From positions 1-41,512 of the forward strand of contig CAJTSO010000016.1 of assembly GCA_910579115.1 (NCBI GenBank): a stretch of DNA of 41,512 bases, in the 5' to 3' direction. How positions within the stretch are numbered: the stretch's first letter is position 1; the number at the start of each line of letters is the position of its first letter. Of the stretch, positions 31,633 through 40,348 are shown in pieces. The notes under the pieces were generated by a model. The model ran no database searches. It was not told the DNA's origin and saw only the letters and a program-made list of their open reading frames with translations. A program made the position numbers and the translations under genes. This DNA comes from an uncultured Selenomonadaceae bacterium. Lineage in GTDB: Bacteria; Bacillota; Negativicutes; Selenomonadales; Selenomonadaceae.

Positions 31633-32748
31633 TTATTTTACATGGTCCTGAATCCACGCCTCCACGTGATCGGCAATGGCATCGTTGTTCAGCTCCTGGA
31701 ACAGGAAGTGGCTGTTGCCGGTGAGGCCGGTTTTGGGAAGATCCACCACCTCGGCGCTGCCGCCGTCTGCCCTGTACCGCTCCGCAAAGGCGGCGGCATC
31801 GTCCCGGACGCTTTTCCAGAAGCCGGTGGACATGATGTCCCCGGGGCCGTTGTCGATGTAGTCGCCGAAGTAAATCACGATGGGGATACGGGCCCCCAGC
31901 AGGCGCTTATACTGCTCCGAGCCGGGGAGGGGCGCCCCGCCGGGCTCAATGGCCATGATGGCGGCGATGTTCTCCACCGGTGTCTCCCAGCCCACTCTGC
32001 CCCCCTGGGAGTGGGTCACAAAAATTGATTTCCGGCCGGTGATGGCCTTTACCTCCGCCATAACCTTACCCAGAGCCTCGGCGCAGGCCGCCAGGTCAAA
32101 GGTGGTGGTGTTGGGGGTCATCTGCCGGAAGAACTGATCCTGAGCGCCGTCCCCGGCGGGGAACTGGGAGCCCTCATACCGGCCGGGGGCCACCCGGCCA
32201 ATGCGGAAATGGGTGTACCAGGCCTGATCGCCGGGCTTGTAGTCCTTGGAATCCGCCGCCCAGGCATCCAGCTTCCCGTCCATGGTCATCCGGACGGCCG
32301 CCCCGGCCTCCCCCCGGCCCGGCTGATCCACCAGGAAAACGCTGTGCCTCTTTCGCATAAACAGGGTGCTCCAGCCCTCCTGACCGTCGGGGGTGGTCAT
32401 CCAGCCCATGCGGGACTGGCCGTAGCCGTGGAGGAAAACCATGGGCAATCCCGTATCCTTCTACAGGATTTGATAAAGCACGTTGGCGTGGCCCACATGA
32501 GCGGTATTCCCGCGGCGCTCCAGCTCCAGCCAATTGGCAGCGGCGTCATACTGGCCGGGCACCGGCTCCGTAACGGTTCCGCCGGCGGAGAACATCCCCT
32601 GGCCGGCAATCATCAGCGGCCGGATTCCCGTAATTTTCGCCTGCTCCGGAGCGGTCGCGGCCAACACAAAGGCGGCGGGAACGGCCGCCGTCAGGCAGGC
32701 GGCCGCCAGCAGCGCCGCCCAAGTCTTTTTCAACCAGTTCATCCTCAA
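31633..32748 (-). pseudogene. Secreted alpha/beta hydrolase interrupted by an in-frame amber codon
   Basis: Two frames that are in register form one hydrolase of 371 codons. The first (32748-32461, 95 codons) has a signal peptide (WAALLAAACLTAAVPAAFV) and the N-terminus GIRPLMIAGQGMFSAGGTV. After YQIL comes TAG (32463-32461), and the same frame continues KDTGLPMVFLHGYGQSRMGW, with the nucleophile in VTHSQGGRVGW and a late NSHFLFQ His. Nothing else is lost, so one point change (for example from CAG, GAG or AAG) explains the break. It could be a pseudogene, a sequencing error, or a gene read through by a suppressor. The downstream part has a TTG at 32448 but no ribosome binding site. Confidence 0.8.
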
Positions 32749-32769
32749 TTCTCCTTATAAAAAACTTTC

Positions 32770-33771
32770 TTATCTCCTGACAATATTGGACCCACCAAAA
32801 ACCGGGGACATCTCCATCCCGTCCAGCGCCTTGTCGATGGCCTCTACCTCCGCCGGGCTCAGGCTCACCTCCGCCGCTCCGGCATTCTCCTTCAGCCGCT
32901 CCGCCTTGCGGGTGCCGGGAATGGGGACGATATAAGGCTTTTTACAAAGCATCCAGGCCAGGGAAATCTGCGCCGGGGTGGCGTTTTTCCCGGCGGCCAG
33001 CTCCGCCAGCAGCTTCAGAAGAACCCGGTTCTGCTCTATTCCCTCCGGCGAGAACTGGGGCATGGTTCCCCGGTAGTCGGACCCGGCCGCAAACCGGCTG
33101 TCCTTTCCGTAGCGGCCGCTCAGGAATCCGTTGGCCATCGGGGAAAAGGCCACATAGCCGATATTCAGCTCCTCCAGGGCGGGGAACAGCGTCTCATACC
33201 ACCGGGCCATCATGGAATAGCGGTTCTGGACCGCCGTTACCGGACAGACCCTGTGAGCCCGGCGGATCTGTTCCTCCGTGGCCTCGGACAGGCCCCAGTG
33301 GGTGATCTTGCCCTCCCGGATCAGGCCGGCCATCACCCCGGCCACCTCCTCCACCGGCACGGCAGGGTCCCCCCGGTGCTGGTAGTACAGGTCGATGTGG
33401 TCCGTTTGCAGCCGGCGGAGGGAGGCTTCCACGCTGGCCCTGATGACCTCCGGCCGGGAATCGGGAACCAGCGGTTTGTTCACCTGAGAGGAAGTCGTGT
33501 CAAAACGGATGCCGAACTTGGTGGCAATGACCACCCGGTTCCGGCAGTCCTTCAGAGCCTCCCCCAGCAGCTCTTCGTTATGGTGGGGATCCTCCGGTGT
33601 ACCGTAGACCTCGGCGGTGTCAAAAAAGGTGTAGCCCAGATCCACCGCCTGCCGCAGCGCGCGCTTCGCCTCGCCCCGGTTCATGGCCGGGCCGTAGGCG
33701 TGGGAAAATCCCATACAGCCCAGGCCGATGGCCGAAACCGTCAAATCCTTTCCCAATACTCTCTGCTTCAT
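32770..33771 (-). CDS. Aldo/keto reductase
   Basis: A 333-residue NADPH-dependent oxidoreductase of the aldo/keto reductase (AKR) superfamily. IGLGCMGFSHAYGP, the catalytic Asp and Tyr in FFDTAEVYG, the catalytic Lys in VVIATKFGI and the His in DLYYQHRGD are visible, as is the cofactor-binding IPGTRKAERLKEN near the end. Substrate unknown. The ATG at 33771 has AGGAG 9 bases upstream; the frame extends six codons further without a site. Third in a minus-strand series behind a LysR regulator. Confidence 0.94.
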   Translation of the reverse strand: MKQRVLGKDLTVSAIGLGCMGFSHAYGPAMNRGEAKRALRQAVDLGYTFFDTAEVYGTPEDPHHNEELLGEALKDCRNRVVIATKFGIRFDTTSSQVNKPLVPDSRPEVIRASVEASLRRLQTDHIDLYYQHRGDPAVPVEEVAGVMAGLIREGKITHWGLSEATEEQIRRAHRVCPVTAVQNRYSMMARWYETLFPALEELNIGYVAFSPMANGFLSGRYGKDSRFAAGSDYRGTMPQFSPEGIEQNRVLLKLLAELAAGKNATPAQISLAWMLCKKPYIVPIPGTRKAERLKENAGAAEVSLSPAEVEAIDKALDGMEMSPVFGGSNIVRR

Positions 33772-33852
33772 CGCAAACGCTCCTGTCAAATAAAGTTGGT
33801 AAAATCAGCGTTTATGGCGTTGGGGATGCCCTTTTCATCACTTCAAAAACTT

Positions 33853-34569
33853 TTATTTTTTCAGCCCGTACCGCAACCACAGTCCGTCCCCGGCTACCCT
33901 GACGGCGGCCAGGAGGGAAAAGGCGGCGGGAGGTCGGTCAGGCAGGAAGCCCAGGCGCTCGAAGATGGACACGGACTCGGTATTGCCGTCAGCCACCGGA
34001 GCCATGACGATGCTCACCTCGTCGATGAGATCCTCCTGAAGGAAGGAGCTGTTGATGAAGCCTCCCCCGGCCACCATCGCCCGCTCTATCCCGAACAGGG
34101 TTTTCAGCTTGTGGAGCAGCAGCGGGCAGTCCAAATGCTCCTTCCCGGCGGTCACATAAGACACTCCCTGACGGCGCAGGTAGGCCAGATAATCCCCGGA
34201 GACCTGCCCGGTCAGGGCCTCGATCACGTGGGAGCGGCCCCGACCGGCCCACTCATGGTAGCCGGTATTCCAGGCCAGAATCCCCTCCGGGTCCACCGCC
34301 ACCTCGTATTGGCCTCCCTCGTGGGGAGCTACGTAATCCTCCCGGGAGGGCTGAGGGTCAGCGGCGGGCAGATTTCCCACCAGCCCGTCGGCAAAGGCTT
34401 TCATGGTGGTAGCGCCGTAGATGGTGGCGGCGCAGTCGTAAAAGCTCCGCAGCCGACCGTACTCATTGCGGACGGGAACGGCGGCCGGATCGTTCATAAA
34501 AGCCCCGTCGATCTTTCCGTCCAGGGAAACGAACATATGGCAGACGAGAAACGGTTTTTCTATTTTCAC
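33853..34569 (-). CDS. RibD C-terminal/dihydrofolate reductase-fold reductase
   Basis: A 238-residue protein of the RibD-C family (DHFR-like fold, NADPH-dependent). CHMFVSLDGKIDG at the N-terminus, YGATTMKAF, and the nucleotide-binding VAGGGFINSSFLQEDLIDEVSIVMAPV are characteristic. It lacks the RibD deaminase domain, so it is probably not the riboflavin enzyme itself; stand-alone relatives reduce various pterin-like or other substrates. 81 bases upstream of the aldo/keto reductase start. Confidence 0.87.
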   Translation of the reverse strand: MKIEKPFLVCHMFVSLDGKIDGAFMNDPAAVPVRNEYGRLRSFYDCAATIYGATTMKAFADGLVGNLPAADPQPSREDYVAPHEGGQYEVAVDPEGILAWNTGYHEWAGRGRSHVIEALTGQVSGDYLAYLRRQGVSYVTAGKEHLDCPLLLHKLKTLFGIERAMVAGGGFINSSFLQEDLIDEVSIVMAPVADGNTESVSIFERLGFLPDRPPAAFSLLAAVRVAGDGLWLRYGLKK

Positions 34570-34610
34570 TTTTACTTTCTCCTTTCAGTCATTTCAGGTA
34601 TTTCCGGGCG

Positions 34611-35627
34611 TTACACTCCCGCTTGTGATTTGTCGATCTGCCTTTGCCAGAAGCTCACGGCCTCCTCCAGCCACCCTTCCGCCGCCGTGCCCGTCCCCAA
34701 ACCAAAGCCATGCTCCAGGCCCCGGTAGACGTGGAACACGGTTTCGATGCCACGGGCGGCCAGCGCCTTATGCCTACGCTCCATGGCCCGCCAGCTGGCG
34801 ATGTCGTCGTTGTCCCCAACACAGGCGTAGGTGGGCGGCTCGCTGCCGGAATAGTCGCTGTGACCGGTATATTGGAGGATGGCCGCTCCCGGCCGGGGCA
34901 GATCAGCCCCGCCGAAGGGGGCCGATCCGTAGGAGCTGAGATAAGCCGTCATCCGGCCGCCTGCAGATCCGCCCCAGAGGGAGTAACAGCCGGTGGACAC
35001 CTCCAGCTCCCCGGCGTGGGCAAAAATGAAGCTGATGGCTCTCGCCAGGTCCTCACAGCCGGTCCGGGGGCCGGGCCGGTAGATGAGGGCAAAGGCGTTA
35101 TAGCCCCTTTTCGATAGCTCCAGAGCGTGGGGAAAGCTGTCGTGCAGGGCCCCCACATAAGCGAAGCCGCCGCCGGCACTGCAAACGGCAAAGGGCTTTC
35201 CCGCCCTGCCCCGGAAAAAGAACAGCCCCGTGTCCTGCCGGGCCGGATCGGCCGCCTTTTCCTCCTCGGTATAAATGTCGTAAAAAATTCTCTGCCCCGC
35301 CAGAGCGCTGTTTTTCAGGGTGTTGACGATCTCCACCGTCTTCCGGGGATCGATGTGGCTGTACCAGGGCAGACTCAGCTCCCCTAGCGTATCCCCCTGA
35401 CAGTAGCTGCTCTGCACCGGAAACAGGAGCCGCCCGAAGCTACCAAAAGCCGGATCGGCCGTCACAACGGCAAGGGGAGTATTCTTCGTGAAGTCTGCCT
35501 TGGCCACCGCTACCGCCTCCCTCTCCGCCAACGGCGGGTTTGCCGCATCGTTTCCAGAGCCGGAACAGCCTGATTCCGCCAGGGCCAGGAGCAGCGATAT
35601 AAGAAACGGCAGGATTTTTGTCCTCAC
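34611..35627 (-). CDS. Alpha/beta hydrolase (esterase), exported, possible lipoprotein
   Basis: A protein of 338 residues if started at the GTG at 35627 (GGGGGG 9 bases upstream). It opens with RTKILPFLISLLLALAESGC, a signal peptide ending in a Cys that could be lipidated, although Glu at -3 is unusual for a lipobox. The mature part is an esterase-type alpha/beta hydrolase: the oxyanion loop VCSAGGGFAYVG, the nucleophile elbow WGGSAGGRM and the C-terminal GLEHGFGLGTG with the catalytic His. A GTG at 35672 and an ATG at 35654 are alternative starts. Substrate unknown. Confidence 0.85.
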   Translation of the reverse strand: MRTKILPFLISLLLALAESGCSGSGNDAANPPLAEREAVAVAKADFTKNTPLAVVTADPAFGSFGRLLFPVQSSYCQGDTLGELSLPWYSHIDPRKTVEIVNTLKNSALAGQRIFYDIYTEEEKAADPARQDTGLFFFRGRAGKPFAVCSAGGGFAYVGALHDSFPHALELSKRGYNAFALIYRPGPRTGCEDLARAISFIFAHAGELEVSTGCYSLWGGSAGGRMTAYLSSYGSAPFGGADLPRPGAAILQYTGHSDYSGSEPPTYACVGDNDDIASWRAMERRHKALAARGIETVFHVYRGLEHGFGLGTGTAAEGWLEEAVSFWQRQIDKSQAGV

Positions 35628-35828
35628 TGCCTTTGTCCCCCCATCGGGAACCATCCCGGCATATTTTTTCACCGGCGCCGGGTTTTACCGTCAGCCGGTT
35701 ATTCATGCCCGTTCCCCAACAAAGAATAATCATCGCTCCGGCTTTTTCTGCCTGCCTGTATTGTATCCCACTTTAACCGGCCCGAGAAGTACAGATAAGT
35801 TGAGGAACATCAACCTTTGGGTTATAGG

Positions 35829-35866
35829 CAAACAAAACCGCCATCGGCTCCAAGCCGATGGCGGTT
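35829..35866 (-). terminator. Terminator after the LysR gene
   Basis: Perfect 14-bp stem AACCGCCATCGGCT/AGCCGATGGCGGTT, 3-base loop, followed on the minus strand by TTGTTTG. Confidence 0.8.
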
Positions 35867-35874
35867 CGTCTGCT

Positions 35875-36762
35875 TTATAAGACCTGTTCGATTGCAGCGA
35901 GAAATTTTTCCACGACGGGGGAAGGCGCCGGTCCGTGCAGCAGCCCAAAGGGAATAAAATGCTCCCATTCCACGGGAATGATTTTCAGGAGCGGATGGAC
36001 GCTGGCCCAAATGGGTACCGCCGTCAGCAGGGCGTCGTTGTTCTCGCACTGGTTGAACACATCCACGTTGTAAAAGGGAAAATCCACAATATTGATTTGA
36101 GGGTGCTCCTGCCGCAGTTCATCCCGCAGCCTGTCCACCTGGCCGCTCCACTCCCGCCTGATGAGCATCAGATCCTGACCGTACAGGTCGGAGACCGTCA
36201 GCTTTTCCTTTTGGGCAAGCGGGTGATAGATGGATACCGCGCAGCAGATCGGCTGGCGGTTCAGTTCAAAAGCGGTGCAGCCCCGAAGGCTCAGCATCGT
36301 CTCATCGAAAATTCCCGCCACCACGTCGATGTTTTCCCCCAGGCGGGCCAATATTTCCCGGGCGTTTTCCGGGGTGTTCTCAAAATTTACGATTTGGAAT
36401 TTCAGCTCGGGCTCCAGCCTGTGAATTTTCGGCCACAGATCCATGAGAAATTGATGGGGAGTCATGAGGGACGTTCCGATGCGGATGATATTATCGTTGC
36501 TCTGCATGGCGTTTTGCGCCCGGGTCCGCGCCTCCCCGGCATACCGGAGCATATACCTGGCATCCTGGTAATAGGACTTCCCGGCATCGGTCAGGGACAG
36601 TCCCCGGGAGGAGCGCGCAAAAAGCTGCACATCCAGACTGCTCTCCAGCAGATTGATCTGTTTCATGATTGCGGTAGCCGACACGTTCAGGCGCTCCGCA
36701 GCCTTTGAAAAGCTCCCCGCGTCGGCAGCGCAGATGAAGGTATCTAATTGGCGGCTGTACAT
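35875..36762 (-). CDS. LysR-family transcriptional regulator
   Basis: A 295-residue LysR regulator: N-terminal winged helix-turn-helix (LDTFICAADAGSFSKAAERLN is split here only for length; key parts are GSFSKAAERL and ATAIMKQINLLE) and a C-terminal effector-binding domain beginning IIRIGTSL. I chose the ATG at 36762, GGAG 8 bases upstream. It lies upstream of, and on the same strand as, the hydrolase/RibD-C/AKR genes but is separated from them by a terminator; it may control them. Its ligand cannot be read from sequence. Confidence 0.93.
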   Translation of the reverse strand: MYSRQLDTFICAADAGSFSKAAERLNVSATAIMKQINLLESSLDVQLFARSSRGLSLTDAGKSYYQDARYMLRYAGEARTRAQNAMQSNDNIIRIGTSLMTPHQFLMDLWPKIHRLEPELKFQIVNFENTPENAREILARLGENIDVVAGIFDETMLSLRGCTAFELNRQPICCAVSIYHPLAQKEKLTVSDLYGQDLMLIRREWSGQVDRLRDELRQEHPQINIVDFPFYNVDVFNQCENNDALLTAVPIWASVHPLLKIIPVEWEHFIPFGLLHGPAPSPVVEKFLAAIEQVL

Positions 36763-36822
36763 GGCGGCGCTCCTCATTCTTCCACTACAGGGTTTCGGTA
36801 CAACAGGGACTCGGGAAACGTA

Positions 36823-36844
36823 CTCCCGCCTGTAAAGGCGGGAG
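36823..36844. other. Perfect short hairpin between the LysR gene and kor operon
   Basis: CTCCCGCC-TGTAAA-GGCGGGAG with no T-run, followed by CTTTCAGCTTCAGCGGGA. It resembles the end hairpins of IS200/IS605 elements, but no transposase gene or second end is seen. It may equally be a regulatory or kor 3' hairpin. Confidence 0.4.
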
Positions 36845-36919
36845 CTTTCAGCTTCAGCGGGAACAGCCCAGCCAATTCCGCAGATTTGTATTGAAGAGAA
36901 CCATCCCTTGCCGCAGGTA

Positions 36920-37453
36920 TCACCTCATCAGCTCGTCAGCGGCGTCGTAACCGGCTTTCAGAGCCTTCATGTTCGACTCCACCGTAGCCGGGGGGACCCG
37001 GTGGGCAACGCACGCCGCTACCGTCTCATAGCCCACGGCCCCGGTAATCCGGACCGCCGCCCCCAGCGCCACGATATTGGCAAAGAGAGCCTTGCCGATT
37101 TTCGACATGGCAATATGGGTAATGGGAATGCGGATGGTGTGGGCAAAGGCCGGAGGATTGGGGACGAGCCGCTCATCCAGGAGCAGGGTGCCGTCAGCCT
37201 TCAGATCCTGCCAATACTTGTCCGCCGCCTCCTGGGTCATGGCGAGCATGAAATCCGGCGCCTCCACATGGGGATGATAGATAGCCTCATCGCTGATGAT
37301 CACCTCCGCCTTGGAGGAGCCGCCCCGGGCGGCGGGGCCGTAAGCCTGGGACTGGATGGCGTTTTTCCCCTCCTCCACCGCCGCCTGGGCCAGAATTATG
37401 GCGCAGGTGATTACTCCCTGACCGCCGGAGCCGGAAAATCTCATTTCACTCAT
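36920..37453 (-). CDS. korC: 2-oxoacid:ferredoxin oxidoreductase gamma subunit
   Basis: A 177-residue gamma subunit of the KorABCD-type enzyme. RFSGSGGQGVITCAIILAQAA at the start and SQAYGPAARGGSSKAEVIIS are the family signatures, followed by DFMLAMTQEA and ANIVALGAAVRITG. With the other subunits it oxidises 2-oxoglutarate (or a related 2-oxoacid) with CoA and reduces ferredoxin. Its ATG overlaps the korB stop. Last gene of the korDABC operon. Confidence 0.93.
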   Translation of the reverse strand: MSEMRFSGSGGQGVITCAIILAQAAVEEGKNAIQSQAYGPAARGGSSKAEVIISDEAIYHPHVEAPDFMLAMTQEAADKYWQDLKADGTLLLDERLVPNPPAFAHTIRIPITHIAMSKIGKALFANIVALGAAVRITGAVGYETVAACVAHRVPPATVESNMKALKAGYDAADELMR

Positions 37454-38268
37454 GCTCTGCCACCTGCCTTTTCAATGACCGTATCGTAGGCTTTTGCGTA
37501 ATCCACGTACTCCTTCTGATAAAGGACGCCGATGGGGAATTTCTCCGCCTGCTTCTCCGGAGGCAGCTTATCCCAGGCGGCCTTCATCAGAACGCTGTCC
37601 CGCAGGGCCATCATCATTTTGGCCGGATCGGACATCTTATTGTTGCGGCCGTAAGCGGTGGGGCACTGGCACAGGGCTTCAATGAAGGAAAAGCCGCGGC
37701 TGTCAAGGCCCCCCTTGATCATATCCGCCAAATGCTGGACGTGGAAAGCCGTGCTTCGGGCCACATAAATCGCCCCGGCGGCCTCCGCCAACCTGCAGAC
37801 GTCGAAGGGGCGGTCAATGGCCCCGTAGGGAGCAGTGGTGGCCCTCTTGCCGGTGGGGGTCATGGGGGACGCCTGGCCGCCGGTCATGCCGTAAATATCG
37901 TTGTTGAACAGCACCACGGTGAGATCCACGTTGCGGCGGCAGCCGTGAATGAAATGATTGCCGCCGATGGCGGTGCAATCCCCGTCCCCGGTGAGAACGA
38001 TGACGTTGAGCTCAGGGTTGGCCAGCTTTACGCCGGTGGCAAAGGGAATCGCCCGGCCGTGGGCGGTATGGAGGGTATCAAAATCCAGGTAGCCGCTGGC
38101 CCGGGAGGAACAGCCGATACCGGAAACGATCACGGTATTATCCTGGGAAAGGCCCGCCTTCTCCACCGCCATGATCACCGCCTTGGTGACGATGCCGTTG
38201 CCGCAGCCTGGGCACCACATATGAGGCAGACGGTTCTGGCGGAAATATTTTTCAAAGCTTCTTTCCAT
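37450..38268 (-). CDS. korB: 2-oxoacid:ferredoxin oxidoreductase beta subunit (TPP-binding)
   Basis: The 272-residue subunit holds thiamine diphosphate: MWCPGCGNGIVTKAV with the cluster/cofactor cysteines, GIGCSSRASGYLDFDTLH, VLTGDGDCTAIGGNHFIH (the GDG...N TPP motif) and NNDIYGMTGGQASPMTP. This pattern is typical of 2-oxoglutarate:ferredoxin oxidoreductase. The ATG at 38268 shares a base with the korA stop (TGATG), with GGAGGT 8 bases upstream. Confidence 0.94.
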   Translation of the reverse strand: MERSFEKYFRQNRLPHMWCPGCGNGIVTKAVIMAVEKAGLSQDNTVIVSGIGCSSRASGYLDFDTLHTAHGRAIPFATGVKLANPELNVIVLTGDGDCTAIGGNHFIHGCRRNVDLTVVLFNNDIYGMTGGQASPMTPTGKRATTAPYGAIDRPFDVCRLAEAAGAIYVARSTAFHVQHLADMIKGGLDSRGFSFIEALCQCPTAYGRNNKMSDPAKMMMALRDSVLMKAAWDKLPPEKQAEKFPIGVLYQKEYVDYAKAYDTVIEKAGGRA

Positions 38269-39413
38269 CACTCATTACCTCCTGCCATGGCCATAACAGC
38301 CTCTTCAATTTCTCCCGGAGTGAAAATCTCCGCATTGTATTTTGCCAGGAGCCGGACCGGGCAGGCGCCGCCTGCGGCCCGCTGAACCTCCCCGGCCAGC
38401 TGGCCGTAATTAAGCTCCGGCACGACGATGCCCCTGACCTTCTCTGCCAGCGCCGCCACCGCCTCCTGGGCAAATGGCCAGATGGTCCGCAGGCGGAGCA
38501 TACCGACCTTCACGCCCTTCTTCCGGGCATTGAGGACCGCCTGATAGGCCGTGCGGGCCGTTCCCCCGAAGGCAACGACGGCGTACTGGGCATCCTCCAG
38601 GAGCAGGGCTTCGGTCTTTATCACCTCATCCCTGGCAATCATGATCTTCTGATGGAGCCGGTGGATAACCTTCTTTGTCACCGCCGGACTGCCGGAGGGA
38701 AATCCCGTCTCATCGTGAATAAGCCCGGTGACATGAATCCGGTAACCGGCGCCGAAATCAGCCACGTCGGGGACCAGATCATCGCCCACGGCGTAGGGCT
38801 GATAGCCCTCTTCCCGGGTCTTTTTCGGCTTCCGGCGGGGATAAATATGAATATCCTCCGCCTCAGGCAGCTCTACCCGCTCCCGAAGGTGGCCCACGAT
38901 TTCATCCATCAGGAGGATGACCGGCTGACGGAACCTTTCCGCCAGATTTACCGCCTCCACCGCCATATCGAAGCATTCCCGCACCGTCCAGGGAGAAATG
39001 ACGATCATGGGATGATCACCGTGGGTTCCCCAGCGGGCCTGCATTACGTCCCCCTGGGAAGGGCTGGTGGGCTGACCGGTGGAGGGGCCCACCCGCTGGA
39101 CATCCACGATGACCGCCGGGATCTCCGCCTCGGCTGCGTAGCCGATAAGCTCCTGCTTCAGGGAAAAGCCCGGACCGCTGGTGGCAGTCAGCGCTTTGGA
39201 ACCGGCCAGACTGGCCCCCAGCACCGCCCCCATGCTGGCGATTTCGTCCTCCATCTGGACGAACTTGCCGCCAACCTTGGGCAGAAGCTCGGCCATTTTT
39301 TCCGCTATTTCCGTAGAGGGAGTAATGGGATATCCGCCAAAGAAACGGACTCCGGCTTCAATCGCCCCCAGGGCAACCGCCTCGTTGCCCTGCATCAGCG
39401 TCGCTTTTCTCAT
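38268..39413 (-). CDS. korA: 2-oxoacid:ferredoxin oxidoreductase alpha subunit
   Basis: A 381-residue alpha subunit. GNEAVALGAIEAGVRFFGGYPITPSTEIAE in outline (the GYPITPSTE motif is clear), LTATSGPGFSLKQELIG, RVGPSTGQPTSPSQGD and a C-terminal transketolase-like domain with VPELNYGQLAGEV. It forms the pyrimidine half of the TPP site with KorB. Overlaps the korD stop by 4 bp. The substrate is most probably 2-oxoglutarate by similarity; 2-oxoisovalerate cannot be excluded. Confidence 0.93.
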   Translation of the reverse strand: MRKATLMQGNEAVALGAIEAGVRFFGGYPITPSTEIAEKMAELLPKVGGKFVQMEDEIASMGAVLGASLAGSKALTATSGPGFSLKQELIGYAAEAEIPAVIVDVQRVGPSTGQPTSPSQGDVMQARWGTHGDHPMIVISPWTVRECFDMAVEAVNLAERFRQPVILLMDEIVGHLRERVELPEAEDIHIYPRRKPKKTREEGYQPYAVGDDLVPDVADFGAGYRIHVTGLIHDETGFPSGSPAVTKKVIHRLHQKIMIARDEVIKTEALLLEDAQYAVVAFGGTARTAYQAVLNARKKGVKVGMLRLRTIWPFAQEAVAALAEKVRGIVVPELNYGQLAGEVQRAAGGACPVRLLAKYNAEIFTPGEIEEAVMAMAGGNE

Positions 39414-39610
39414 TGGACGGCCCCTCCTTTGTCAACAAAAATAGCGTAGTCCGGGCAACGCAGCTCACACTGGCCGCAGAGGATACAGGCCTCCCGGTTC
39501 ACGACCTGCACCTTGCCCAGCTCGTCTACCGCCAGCACCTGCTTGGGGCAAAAGGCCACGCAGATACCGCAGCCCTTGCAGCGGGCTGTTTTAATGGTAA
39601 AATCCGCCAT
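39410..39610 (-). CDS. korD: 2-oxoacid:ferredoxin oxidoreductase delta subunit, 2[4Fe-4S] ferredoxin
   Basis: A 66-residue ferredoxin with two CxxCxxCxxxCP motifs: CKGCGICVAFCP and CILCGQCELRCPDYA. It carries electrons from the catalytic subunits to free ferredoxin. The ATG at 39610 has GGGAGGG 6 bases upstream; the frame extends 15 codons further without a site. First gene of korDABC, behind a leader of about 250 nt. Confidence 0.94.
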   Translation of the reverse strand: MADFTIKTARCKGCGICVAFCPKQVLAVDELGKVQVVNREACILCGQCELRCPDYAIFVDKGGAVQ

Positions 39611-39691
39611 CTGTTTCCCTCCCGTAAAAAATACTCTGATAATGTCATTTCTCACGAAAATGCCCCGGGCATTTTCCTCCCTTAATGCACC

Positions 39692-39836
39692 CCCTCGTAA
39701 ATTAAGTCTGCAAGAAAACCGTCAATCAACATCGGCGGTTAGCGATTGCCAGGCACGGTATGCGAAGGCAGAGCTTGCCACCGCCATGTCGATTTTAGAA
39801 CGAAAATGTGTTTTCGGCAGACCTTATTTACGAGGT
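39692..39836. repeat. Long imperfect hairpin in the kor leader
   Basis: CCTCGTAAATTAAGTCTGC with AAGAAAAC (from 39693) is mirrored by GTTTTCGGCAGACC and TTATTTACGAGG (to 39835). The inner arms ATCAACATCGGCGGT and ACCGCCATGTCGAT also pair. The whole 145-bp stretch would fold into one long hairpin. It has the shape of a MITE-like element and would be transcribed as part of the kor mRNA leader. Confidence 0.7.
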
Positions 39837-39869
39837 CAGACTTATAATTGCCTTTGACCGTTGAATGCC

Positions 39870-39898
39870 ATTATATCCAGGCCGCCCGGCCGGTTCAA
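39870..39898 (-). promoter_or_regulatory. Promoter of the korDABC operon
   Basis: Minus strand TTGAAC (39898-39893), 17-base spacer, TATAAT (39875-39870). Predicted start near 39863, about 250 bases before the korD start codon. Confidence 0.78.
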
Positions 39899-40162
39899 TT
39901 AACCCTCCTCCGAAAATTCCCCGTTCTCAGGGCTCCCCACGATCTTTTGTATACCGATTGAAAACTACTATAAATATATTGCAAAATCAAAAAGAAATCA
40001 ACGATTTTCCCATTCCTGCCAGGACAATATTGTCCGGATGTTACAGCCCCGTTTTCCATTCTCTTCGCGCGGAACCCGGAAAAATTCATCATCCGCACGC
40101 TAATCGCCAGCGCCCAACTAACCCTTCCGAAATCCTCCGGCAAACTAAATTGCATAAAACGG

Positions 40163-40191
40163 TTGATTTTCCCTCTGCTACCGGTTATACT
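40163..40191 (+). promoter_or_regulatory. Promoter of the type III toxin-antitoxin locus
   Basis: TTGATT (40163-40168), 17-base spacer, TATACT (40186-40191). The rest of the gap 39899-40162 shows no gene. Confidence 0.82.
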
Positions 40192-40196
40192 GTAAT

Positions 40197-40335
40197 TGAG
40201 CCTTTGGCTCGCCGGGCATTACGGTCAGAATATAATGCACATGTATGTTTAGCTTCCGCAAGCGACGGGGCGCTTAACGCGTAGAATATCGCTTACCTGT
40301 AGGCGGGGTCTGCTGAAAGGCGGACCCCGTTTTTT
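40197..40335 (+). ncRNA. Candidate type III antitoxin RNA with two degenerate repeats
   Basis: An RNA of about 138 nt between a promoter and a terminator, directly before a ToxN/TenpN-like gene. It begins with a hairpin GAGCC-TTT-GGCTC. Two related units follow with a 56-nt period: AGAATAT (40227-40233 and 40283-40289), each preceded by G-GC-T-ACG-type sequence and followed 5 bases later by ACATGTATG or ACCTGTAGG. Type III antitoxins are repeat RNAs of this kind that are cut by the toxin into pseudoknots that inhibit it. No coding frame. Confidence 0.72.
40303..40335 (+). terminator. Terminator between antitoxin RNA and toxin gene
   Basis: CGGGGTCTGC/GCGGACCCCG stem with loop TGAAAG, then T6. 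In type III systems a leaky terminator here sets the antitoxin-to-toxin ratio. Confidence 0.9.
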
Positions 40336-40348
40336 GAGGTGGCAGACA

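Noticed and set aside
32461..32463. Programmed recoding (selenocysteine) in the hydrolase
   Set aside because: The codon is TAG, not TGA, and no downstream hairpin resembles a SECIS element. Mutation or error is simpler.
36823..36900. An IS200/IS605 insertion
   Set aside because: Only a single hairpin is seen; no tnpA, tnpB or second end. Kept as a low-confidence hairpin.
39865..40284. A 139-codon plus-strand frame before the type III toxin
   Set aside because: It crosses the kor promoter, the toxin-antitoxin promoter and the repeat RNA; composition is not protein-like.
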